From JAYFRE01 sp034926235 (GTDB lineage: Bacteria > Pseudomonadota > Alphaproteobacteria > Rhodospirillales > Magnetospirillaceae), in assembly GCA_034926235.1 (NCBI GenBank), contig JAYFRE010000089.1, forward strand, positions 1 to 9,745: a stretch of DNA of 9,745 nucleotides, written 5' to 3'. The position numbers and the translations under genes were made by a program. Below are positions 1 to 5,897 of this stretch, one piece after another. The notes beneath the pieces are model-generated. The model searched no databases and was not told where the DNA came from. It worked only from the letters and a program-made list of their open reading frames with translations. Positions within the stretch are counted from its first letter, which is position 1; every line of letters begins with the position of its first letter.

Positions 1-950
1 TCGGAATAACGCAGCAGCTTTTCGGCCACCTCAAGCCCGATATTGGCCTGCGCCTCCTGGGTCGATCCGCCGATATGCGGGGTCAGGATGACGTTGGATT
101 TGCCGCGCAGCGGGCTTTGGAACTCGCCGCCATTTTCCGCCGGCTCGGACGGGAAGACGTCGATGGCCGCGCCGATGATCCGGCCCTCGTCGATCGCGCG
201 GGCCAGGGCGTCGATATCGACGACATTGCCGCGCGAGGCGTTGATCAGGAAGGAGCCGCGCTTCATCCGGCTGAGTTCCTGTCCGCCGATCATGTTGCGG
301 GTCGAAGGCGAGGCCGGCACATGCAGGCTGACCACATCCGAGCTTTCAAGCAGATCGCCCAGGGTCGGCACGGGAAGCGCATTGCCGATGGCCAGCTTCT
401 TCTCGATGTCGAAATAGCGCACCTGCATGCCCATCGCCTCGGCCAGCACCGACAATTGCGAGCCGATATGGCCATAGCCGATGATGCCCAGGGTCTTGCC
501 GCGCAGCTCGAACGAGTTCTTCGCCGACTTCGCCCAGCCGCCGGCATGAGCCGCAGCCGATTTCTCCGGAATCCGGCGCATCAGCATGACGATTTCGCCG
601 ATCACCAGCTCGGCCACCGAACGGGTGTTGGAATAGGGCGCGTTGAAGACCGGAATGCCGGCTTTTTCGGCTGCGACCAGATCGACCTGGTTGGTGCCGA
701 TGCAGAAACACCCCACCGCCAGAAGCCGGTTGGCTGCCTCCAAAACCTTCGCCGTGATGCGGGTGCGCGAGCGGATGCCCAGGATATGCACGCCCTTGAT
801 CTTTTCGATCAGTTCGGCCTCGTCCAGCGCGCCCGGCAATGATTCGATGGTCGAATAGCCATGCGCCTTGAACTCGGCGACCGCGTTCTCATGAACTCCT
901 TCCAGAAGAAGGATGCGGATCTTGTTCTTCGACAAAGAATGCTTGACCAC
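1..950 (-). CDS. serA: D-3-phosphoglycerate dehydrogenase, 3' end beyond window
   Basis: Oxidises 3-phosphoglycerate to 3-phosphohydroxypyruvate with NAD, the first committed step of serine synthesis in the cytosol. The visible 316 residues include the hallmark CFCIGTNQVDL (81-91), FNAPYSNTRSVAEL (102-115), the NAD-binding GYGHIG (158-163), NASRG with catalytic Arg240, PSEP with Glu269 and TPHIGGSTQEAQ with His292. The C-terminal ACT (serine-sensing) domain expected in a protein of about 410 residues lies off the left edge. I chose the GTG at 948-950: from there the chain aligns without gaps to enteric SerA as I recall it (VVKHSLSKNKIRILLLEGVH against MAKVSLEKDKIKFLLVEGVH), and AAAGAGG sits 7 bases upstream. 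An in-frame ATG at 987-989 would add 13 residues and has a weaker, more distant AGAAGGG. The gene is divergent from the ychJ-like gene. Confident identification; the start is likely but unproven. Confidence 0.96.
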   Translation of the reverse strand, partial: MVKHSLSKNKIRILLLEGVHENAVAEFKAHGYSTIESLPGALDEAELIEKIKGVHILGIRSRTRITAKVLEAANRLLAVGCFCIGTNQVDLVAAEKAGIPVFNAPYSNTRSVAELVIGEIVMLMRRIPEKSAAAHAGGWAKSAKNSFELRGKTLGIIGYGHIGSQLSVLAEAMGMQVRYFDIEKKLAIGNALPVPTLGDLLESSDVVSLHVPASPSTRNMIGGQELSRMKRGSFLINASRGNVVDIDALARAIDEGRIIGAAIDVFPSEPAENGGEFQSPLRGKSNVILTPHIGGSTQEAQANIGLEVAEKLLRYS

Positions 951-956
951 GATCGG

Positions 957-982
957 GCCTCTTTCGCTTTTCGGGAAGAGGC
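957..982 (-). promoter_or_regulatory. Hairpin overlapping the serA ribosome binding site
   Basis: In the serA mRNA the arms GCCTCTT (982-976) and AAGAGGC (963-957) form a perfect 7-bp stem with a 12-base loop. The 3' arm contains most of the Shine-Dalgarno AAAGAGG that precedes the GTG start. If folded, it would mask the ribosome binding site. If translation instead starts at the upstream ATG (989), the hairpin is inside the coding region. The pairing is directly visible; a regulatory role is inference. Confidence 0.4.
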
Positions 983-1161
983 GAACCATACTGAAACACA
1001 ACCCTTCTTGTACAGCCCGTCATAATGCATTCCCCCCATTCGCCTAAAGAACGCCCGCGCGCCAGACCGTCCGGCATGGTTTGACGCGCTCCACCCGCTT
1101 GTGTCACAAACGGGCCAGCCCGGATTCCGGGACCGCATTCGCAACCGTCAAGGAAACCATC

Positions 1162-1644
1162 ATGTCCCAATGTCCGTGCGCCAGCGGCAAGACGCTCGAA
1201 TCCTGCTGCGGCCCGATCCTGGGCGGCGCACCAGCGCCTTCGCCCGAAGCCGCCATGCGGGCGCGCTACGCGGCCTATGTCTTATGTGAGATCGACCATC
1301 TGGATCGCAGCCTGACGCCGGAATCCCGCGCCGATCACGACAAAAAGCAGGCCGAGCAATGGGCGAAATCGGTCGAATGGCTGGGCCTCGACATCCTCGC
1401 CACCTCGGGCGGCGGCCAGGATGATTCCGAAGGCATGGTCGAATTCTCCGCCCGCTTCCGCCAGAACGGGATCGAGCAGACCCATCACGAAACCTCGATT
1501 TTCCAGCGCGACGGCGAGGAGTGGCTGTACGCCAACGGCAAGGTCCACGCCGAACCGGTCCGCCGGGCGGGGCCCAAGGTCGGGCGCAACGATCCCTGCC
1601 CCTGCGGATCGGGCAAGAAATACAAGCAGTGCTGCGGCCGCTGA
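1162..1644 (+). CDS. ychJ: YchJ-family (UPF0225) protein with two SEC-C zinc motifs
   Basis: A 160-residue protein of the YchJ/UPF0225 family, close in length to E. coli YchJ (about 152). It has two SEC-C-type cysteine clusters: CPC at 4-6 with CC at 15-16, and near the C-terminus GRNDPCPCGSGKKYKQCCG (141-159), with C146, C148, C157 and C158. The second is the zinc-binding motif also found at the SecA C-terminus, where it contacts SecB and ribosomes. The middle (MRARYAAYV 32-40; VEWLGL 71-76; VEFSARF 93-99) matches the NTF2-like YchJ core. The molecular function is unknown; the metal binding is inferred from the motif. I chose the ATG at 1162 because AAGGAA lies just upstream and the protein then begins MSQCPC as in relatives; an upstream in-frame ATG at 1081 would add 27 atypical residues. 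It is followed after 46 bases by the LOG gene, probably in one operon. Confidence 0.88.
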   Translation: MSQCPCASGKTLESCCGPILGGAPAPSPEAAMRARYAAYVLCEIDHLDRSLTPESRADHDKKQAEQWAKSVEWLGLDILATSGGGQDDSEGMVEFSARFRQNGIEQTHHETSIFQRDGEEWLYANGKVHAEPVRRAGPKVGRNDPCPCGSGKKYKQCCGR

Positions 1645-1690
1645 CCGCCCTTTATCCCGTCCTCCCCCTCATCCGATCAGGAAACAGCTC

Positions 1691-2596
1691 ATGCCCAGAG
1701 GTCCCTTCCCATCCGCACGCGATGATTCCAAGCGAGCCGGACATCTGAAGGAACAGCCCGAGGAACCGCACCATCCTATTTCCTCCTCGGCCTATCGGCT
1801 GGCTTATGAGGATATCGAATTCCTGCTGCATGACGAGCTGCGCCCGGTGCGCCTGCAACTCGAACTGCTCAAGCCCGAGATGATGCTGAAGGATGCCGGC
1901 ATCCATTCGACGGTGGTCGTTTTCGGCAGCGCGCGCCTGGTCGATCGGGAAACCGCCCAGGCCCGTCTGGACGCGGCCTTGGCTTTGGCTTCCGCCCGTC
2001 CCGACGACCCGGTCCTGATCCGCGACGTCGCCCAGGCACGCCGCTTGCTCGCCAATTCCCGCTATTATGAGGAAGCACGCATTTTGGGCCGCATTGCCGC
2101 CCAGGCATCGCCCAGTGGAACCGATTTCGTCGTGCTGACCGGCGGCGGTCCGGGGATCATGGAGGCCGCCAACCGAGGCGCATGGGAGATGGGGGCAAAA
2201 TCCGTCGGCCTCAATATCGTGCTGCCCTTTGAACAGCGCGCCAACGAGTATGTCACACCCGAGTTATCGTTTCTGTTCCACTATTTCGCCCTGCGCAAAA
2301 TGCATTTCCTGCAACGGGCGCGCGCTTTGGTGATCTTTCCGGGCGGCTATGGCACGCTGGATGAGATGTTCGAGGCCGCGACCCTGGCGCAGACCGGCAA
2401 GATCGACCGTTTTCCCTTCCTGCTCTTCGGCCGTGATTTCTGGACCCGCCTGATCGATTTCGACCTGCTGATCGAGGAAGGCATGATTGCCCCGGAGGAC
2501 AAGGACTTGTTCCAGATCGTCGAGACCGCCGAGGAAGCCTGGGCCGTCATCGCCAATTTCTGGGGGCTGGCCGCAGGAGACGAAAAAGCGGAGTGA
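1691..2596 (+). CDS. LOG-family Rossmann protein (TIGR00730; probable nucleotide 5'-monophosphate phosphoribohydrolase)
   Basis: A 301-residue member of the LOG family, often misannotated as lysine decarboxylase. Family members hydrolyse the N-glycosidic bond of nucleoside 5'-monophosphates: plant LOGs release active cytokinin from its riboside monophosphate, and bacterial relatives act on AMP or other NMPs. Visible motifs are VVFGSAR (76-82), GGGPGIMEAANRGA (151-164), LRKMHF (201-206) and the signature PGGYGTLDE (217-225), whose Glu225 and the upstream Arg202 correspond to the family's conserved active-site Arg/Glu pair. The first 70 or so residues are an extension absent from the compact ~190-residue LOGs: a charged, Pro-rich start, then a predicted helix (AYEDIEFLLHDELRPVRLQ). 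An insertion of about 50 residues (95-145) separates the first two Rossmann strands. I chose the ATG at 1691 for the AGGAAACAG ribosome site. It lies 46 bases after the ychJ-like gene. The substrate cannot be told from sequence. Confidence 0.9.
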   Translation: MPRGPFPSARDDSKRAGHLKEQPEEPHHPISSSAYRLAYEDIEFLLHDELRPVRLQLELLKPEMMLKDAGIHSTVVVFGSARLVDRETAQARLDAALALASARPDDPVLIRDVAQARRLLANSRYYEEARILGRIAAQASPSGTDFVVLTGGGPGIMEAANRGAWEMGAKSVGLNIVLPFEQRANEYVTPELSFLFHYFALRKMHFLQRARALVIFPGGYGTLDEMFEAATLAQTGKIDRFPFLLFGRDFWTRLIDFDLLIEEGMIAPEDKDLFQIVETAEEAWAVIANFWGLAAGDEKAE

Positions 2597-2598
2597 AA

Positions 2599-2630
2599 CG
2601 GTCCTGTCCCCGTGACAGCGCGCTTGACCG
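2599..2630 (+). promoter_or_regulatory. Interrupted hairpin just after the LOG stop codon; possible anti-antiterminator
   Basis: CGGTC (2599-2603) pairs with GACCG (2626-2630), and within it CTGTC (2604-2608) pairs with GACAG (2614-2618), leaving a 7-base bulge on the 3' side. The 5' part overlaps GTCCTGTCCCCG (2601-2612), an 11/12 match to the 3' arm region of the terminator downstream (2671-2682). That copy could instead pair with the terminator's 5' arm. The pairings are visible; the regulatory logic is inference. No convincing sigma70 promoter was found between the LOG stop and cysE; GTGACA (2612-2617) is the only -35-like element and it lacks a good -10. Confidence 0.3.
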
Positions 2631-2656
2631 GACCTACATATTGATCCCATCGTTCG

Positions 2657-2689
2657 CGGGGAAGGGAACCGTCCTTTCCCCGGTTTTTT
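2657..2689 (+). terminator. Intrinsic terminator between the LOG gene and cysE (possible cysE attenuator)
   Basis: A 10-bp stem CGGGGAAGGG (2657-2666) / CCTTTCCCCG (2673-2682), with one G-U pair and loop AACCGT, is followed by G and six T (2684-2689). This is a textbook Rho-independent terminator. It ends the ychJ-LOG unit, but it lies only 13 bases before the cysE ATG and nearly touches its ribosome site GAGG (2694-2697). Any transcript of cysE that starts upstream must therefore read through it, which is an attenuator-like position. Confidence 0.8.
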
Positions 2690-2702
2690 CCGCGAGGCCG
2701 AC

Positions 2703-3626
2703 ATGATCCTTTCGCCCAGTACGCTCGACGACATCGAACTCAAGCGAATCGTCGACGAGCTCTGTGTGGAAGCCTCGCAGGGGCTGACCAACGGGTCGGG
2801 CCGCATGGTCCTGCCGGACCGCGACATCGTGGCCGAGGCGGTCGAATCCCTGCGCTCGGTCCTGTTCCCGGGCTATTTCGGCAATACCGATCTGCGCGAC
2901 GAAAGCCTGCATTACTATATCGGCGCCACGCTCGACCATGCTCTGCACAAATTGTGCGAACAGATCCGCCGCGGCATCGCTTTCGCCGAACATCACCCTG
3001 CCGACGACTGCGCCGACCTCGACAAGGCCAAGAACGTCACCCGGCGCTTCATGGGCCGCCTGCCGGCGCTTCAGCGCACCCTGGTCTCGGATGTCGAAGC
3101 CGCTTATGAGGGCGATCCAGCCTTGCAGAACCGCGCCGAGGCGATCTTCTGCTATCCCGGCATCTTCGCCGTGACCAATTACCGTATCGCGCACGAGTTG
3201 CATGTCCTGGGCGTGCCGCTGATTCCGCGCATGATCACCGAACATGCCCATGCGCTGACCGGAGTCGATATCCATCCCGGAGCCGAGATCGGCGATCATT
3301 TCTTCATCGATCACGCCACCGGCGTGGTCATCGGCGAAACCTGCGTCATCGGGCGCAATGTGCGCCTTTATCAGGGTGTCACCCTGGGAGCTAAAAGCTT
3401 TCCCCTGGACGAGCATGGCAACCCGATCAAGGGTATTCCGCGCCATCCCATCATCGAAGACGACGTCATCATCTATTCCGGCGCTACCATCCTGGGCCGT
3501 GTCGTCATCGGCAAGGGCGCTTCGATCGGCGGCAATGTCTGGCTGACCCATGGCGTGCCGCCGCGCAGTCAGGTCACGATCGGCATGGTCCGCGAAATCG
3601 GCTACGAGAACGGCGAAGGCATCTGA
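2703..3626 (+). CDS. cysE: Serine O-acetyltransferase, long EpsC-type
   Basis: Transfers acetyl from acetyl-CoA to L-serine, giving O-acetylserine for cysteine synthesis; cytosolic, probably trimeric or hexameric. The N-terminal ~150 residues are helical (seen as regular amphipathic sequence), followed by FCYPGIFAVTNYRIAHEL (149-166) and a left-handed beta-helix of hexapeptide repeats (about 185-295). Catalytic residues by homology are Asp189 in VDIHPGA and His204 in FIDHATGVVIGE; PRHPII with His248 also fits the family. Between 229 and 247 there is a longer loop (GAKSFPLDEHGNPIKGIPRHP) typical of the EpsC-like subgroup. At 307 residues it is longer than E. coli CysE (273). The C-terminus ends in Ile (ENGEGI); a C-terminal Ile is what inserts into the active site of O-acetylserine sulfhydrylase in the cysteine synthase complex. 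The start ATG has GAGG five bases upstream. It stands alone between two terminators. Confidence 0.94.
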   Translation: MILSPSTLDDIELKRIVDELCVEASQGLTNGSGRMVLPDRDIVAEAVESLRSVLFPGYFGNTDLRDESLHYYIGATLDHALHKLCEQIRRGIAFAEHHPADDCADLDKAKNVTRRFMGRLPALQRTLVSDVEAAYEGDPALQNRAEAIFCYPGIFAVTNYRIAHELHVLGVPLIPRMITEHAHALTGVDIHPGAEIGDHFFIDHATGVVIGETCVIGRNVRLYQGVTLGAKSFPLDEHGNPIKGIPRHPIIEDDVIIYSGATILGRVVIGKGASIGGNVWLTHGVPPRSQVTIGMVREIGYENGEGI

Positions 3627-3651
3627 CGCCTACGGTTCCGCCCCTATCTTT

Positions 3652-3721
3652 TTTTTTCGTGAAACCATAAAAGAAACCGCCGGCCTCCCCTTATCGGGGA
3701 AGACCGGCGGTTTTTTCGTGA
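3652..3721. repeat. 11-bp direct repeat flanking the cysE/pta terminator
   Basis: TTTTTTCGTGA occurs at 3652-3662, where it is the end of a run of nine T (3649-3657), and again at 3711-3721, where its T-run is the tail of the terminator. The two copies bracket the hairpin exactly. This may reflect duplication of terminator tails or chance in a T-rich spacer. Confidence 0.5.
3671..3716. terminator. Bidirectional intrinsic terminator between convergent cysE and pta
   Basis: ACCGCCGG (3676-3683) pairs with CCGGCGGT (3704-3711). The stem continues with mismatches through CCTCCCC / GGGGAAG to a short loop around TTATC (3691-3695). On the + strand it is followed by TTTTTT (3711-3716), ending cysE transcription. 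On the - strand the tail reads TTTCTTTT (3676-3669), ending the ackA-pta transcript 25 bases after the pta stop. Confidence 0.9.
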
Positions 3722-3740
3722 GCCTATCCGGCTTTGACGA

Positions 3741-5834
3741 TTACTTTTTGGTGATCGTCGCCTGAATGGCCGTCAACGCGATAGTGTAGACGATATCGTC
3801 CACCAGCGCGCCGCGCGACAGATCGTTGACCGGCTTGCGCAGGCCCTGCAGCATCGGGCCGATGCTGACGACGCCCGCCGAACGCTGCACCGCCTTGTAG
3901 GTGGTGTTGCCGGTGTTGAGGTCGGGGAAGATGAAGACGTTGGCGCGGCCGGCGACCGGGCTGTCCGGAGCCTTTTGTTTGCCCACCGACATCACCGTGG
4001 CCGCGTCATACTGCATCGGGCCGTCGATGATGAGATCGGGGCGTGCTTCCTTGGCCATGCGCGTAGCCTCGCGCACCTTTTCGACATCCGTACCCGTACC
4101 CGAGCTGCCGGTCGAATAGGAGATCATGGCCACGCGGGGCGAAACCCCGAACGCGATCGCCGATTCCGCCGATTGAACCGCGATGCTGGCCAGTTCCTCG
4201 GCCGTCGGATCGGGATTGATCGCGCAGTCGCCATAGACCAGGACCTGGTCGGGCATCAGCATGAAGAAGACGCTGGAGACGAGCTTTTCGCCCGGCGCGG
4301 TCTTGATCAGCTGCAGGGCCGGGCGCACGGTGCTGGCCGTGGTGTGGACCGCGCCCGAAACCAGGCCGTCCACCTCGTCCATGGTCAGCATGACCGTGCC
4401 CATGACCACCGAGTCCTCAAGCTGCGCTTCGGCCATCTGGGGCGTGATGCCCTTGGACTTGCGCAGCTCGACCAGCTGCGGCACATAGCGCGCGCGCACC
4501 TTGTCGGGATCGAGGATTTCGATGTCGTCGGGCAGGGTCAGCCCCTGGAGCGAGGCGACCTCGTGGATGCGGGCCGGATTGCCGAGAAGGACGCAGCGGG
4601 CGATCTTCTTTTCATGGCAGATCACCGCCGCCTGCAAGGTCCGGGGCTCGTCGCCCTCGGGCAGGACGATCCGCTTGTTGGCGGCGCGGGCCAATTGCAT
4701 CATCCGGTAGCGGAACGCAGGCGGAGTCAGACGAGTCGCGGTCTGCGTGCCGGCATATTGCCGCAGCGGCTGGGTCACCATGTTCTCGGCGACATATTCG
4801 AGCAATTGCTGCATCCGCTCGGGATCGTCGGCGCTGACATGGGTCGTCAGCCCCGCCAGACGGGTGGCGATGGCGAAGGTGTCGTCATCCGAACACAGCA
4901 CGGTCAGACTGGATTGCTGCGTCGAGACGATCAGATTGGCCACGGACGGAGCCATCGGATCGCCGCAGGTCAACAGCAGACCGGCAAGCTGAACCCCGCG
5001 CTGGCTGGCCAGAGCGGCAGCCAGGATCACGTCGCTGCGGTCGCCCGCAGTGACCACCAGGGTGCCCGGCTTCAGCCGGTCGATGATGTTTTCGACCGAA
5101 CGGGCCGCAACCAGCACCTCGCGCACACGGGTGCGGGCAACATTACCGGGCCGCTCGACCTTCAGGCCCAGCATGCTGACCACATCCATCAGCCGGGGCG
5201 AATTGAGGTGGGGTTCATAGGGCACCAAACCCAGAATCGGCGCAGGCAGCTTCAGCGCTTCCAGGGCCGCGCGCAGACGCTGCCCCTCGGCCCCGGCCGG
5301 GGCCTTGTTGACGATGATGCCCGCCAGCGGCAGATTGCCTTGGTCGGTATAGCGCCGGTTGGCCAGCGCCACGGCTTCGGCCAATTCCTTGGGTTCGCGC
5401 GCACCGGACACCACGGGGACCACATTGGCGGTCAGGCAGCCGATCATCTGGGCGTTCAGCTCGTTGATCACCTGCGATTCGACGTTGGGGATCAGCGCCT
5501 CGATGATCAGAATGTCGTACTTGGCCTGGGCCTGTTCGACGATATTGACCACCTCTTCCATCAGGGTCGAGGTCTCGCCGGTGCGGATCAGTTCCTCCGC
5601 ATGGGCGAAGGTAATCGATTCGGGCGCGTCGATGTGGCACATCGTACGGGCGAAATAAGTGGACAGGTCGGGCTGCAGGCCCGGTCCCTGGGGCTGTGCG
5701 ATGGGCTTGACGAAGCCGACCTTGATCCCGTCGCGCAGCAGCGCGTGCACCAAACCCAGCGAAATCGACGTCAGGCCGACATTCTGGGTCATCGGAATCA
5801 GGAAGAAGCTATGGCGATGCACATCCTGTGTCAT
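3741..5834 (-). CDS. pta: Phosphate acetyltransferase, full-length enteric type
   Basis: Interconverts acetyl-CoA plus phosphate with acetyl phosphate plus CoA; with AckA it forms the cytosolic acetate overflow and assimilation pathway. At 697 residues it matches the long three-domain Pta (E. coli 714). A P-loop-like N-terminal domain (FLIPMTQNVGLTSISLG, 11-27; FVKPIAQP 41-48) precedes a DRTGG-type middle domain (about 215-330, with VVTAGDRSDVILAAALAS at 260-277). The catalytic PTA domain runs from about 369 (LTPPAFRYR) to the end, with RIVLPEGDEPRTL (388-400), VDGLVSGAVHTTA (488-500), VYGDCAINPDPTAE (533-546), SYSTGSSGTG (572-581) and a strongly conserved end (FIFPDLNTGNTTYKAVQRS, 634-652). 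The start ATG has AAGGA eight bases upstream. It follows ackA after 63 bases in the same operon. The N-terminal domain in the enteric enzyme senses NADH and pyruvate; this is likely but not provable here. Confidence 0.97.
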   Translation of the reverse strand: MTQDVHRHSFFLIPMTQNVGLTSISLGLVHALLRDGIKVGFVKPIAQPQGPGLQPDLSTYFARTMCHIDAPESITFAHAEELIRTGETSTLMEEVVNIVEQAQAKYDILIIEALIPNVESQVINELNAQMIGCLTANVVPVVSGAREPKELAEAVALANRRYTDQGNLPLAGIIVNKAPAGAEGQRLRAALEALKLPAPILGLVPYEPHLNSPRLMDVVSMLGLKVERPGNVARTRVREVLVAARSVENIIDRLKPGTLVVTAGDRSDVILAAALASQRGVQLAGLLLTCGDPMAPSVANLIVSTQQSSLTVLCSDDDTFAIATRLAGLTTHVSADDPERMQQLLEYVAENMVTQPLRQYAGTQTATRLTPPAFRYRMMQLARAANKRIVLPEGDEPRTLQAAVICHEKKIARCVLLGNPARIHEVASLQGLTLPDDIEILDPDKVRARYVPQLVELRKSKGITPQMAEAQLEDSVVMGTVMLTMDEVDGLVSGAVHTTASTVRPALQLIKTAPGEKLVSSVFFMLMPDQVLVYGDCAINPDPTAEELASIAVQSAESAIAFGVSPRVAMISYSTGSSGTGTDVEKVREATRMAKEARPDLIIDGPMQYDAATVMSVGKQKAPDSPVAGRANVFIFPDLNTGNTTYKAVQRSAGVVSIGPMLQGLRKPVNDLSRGALVDDIVYTIALTAIQATITKK

Positions 5835-5852
5835 GTTTCTTATCCTTGTGAA

Positions 5853-5877
5853 GCCGCCGGCCCAGAAGGCCGGCGGC
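5853..5877 (-). promoter_or_regulatory. Perfect intercistronic hairpin between ackA and pta
   Basis: GCCGCCGGCC (5853-5862) and GGCCGGCGGC (5868-5877) form a perfect 10-bp GC-only stem with a 5-base loop, in the 63-base gap 21 bases after the ackA stop and 18 bases before the pta ATG. No T-run follows on either strand, so it is not a canonical intrinsic terminator. It sits just upstream of the pta ribosome site (AAGGA). An mRNA-stability or processing element that sets the ackA/pta ratio is the likely role; this is inference. Confidence 0.65.
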
Positions 5878-5897
5878 GCGACGAACGAAACCGACGG

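Noticed and set aside
75..842. A 255-codon open frame on the + strand opposite serA
   Set aside because: It is antisense to serA, whose catalytic motifs are all in the minus-strand frame, and its translation resembles no family.
1099..1109. The short palindrome TTGTGTCACAA upstream of the ychJ-like gene
   Set aside because: It has only 5-bp arms, no matching promoter, and does not fit CRP or FNR consensus; likely chance.
1421..1690. An upstream extension of the LOG protein reading into the ychJ-like gene
   Set aside because: The extra 90 residues overlap the ychJ-like coding region out of frame and have no conserved content; the ATG at 1691 with AGGAAACAG is much better.
2612..2644. A 10-codon leader peptide (GTG to TGA) before the cysE terminator
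   Set aside because: It has no ribosome site and no cysteine or serine codons, so it is not a convincing attenuator leader peptide.
2634..3551. A 305-codon minus-strand open frame opposite cysE
   Set aside because: It is antisense to a clear serine acetyltransferase; composition is typical of a shadow frame, and its first codons have no ribosome site.
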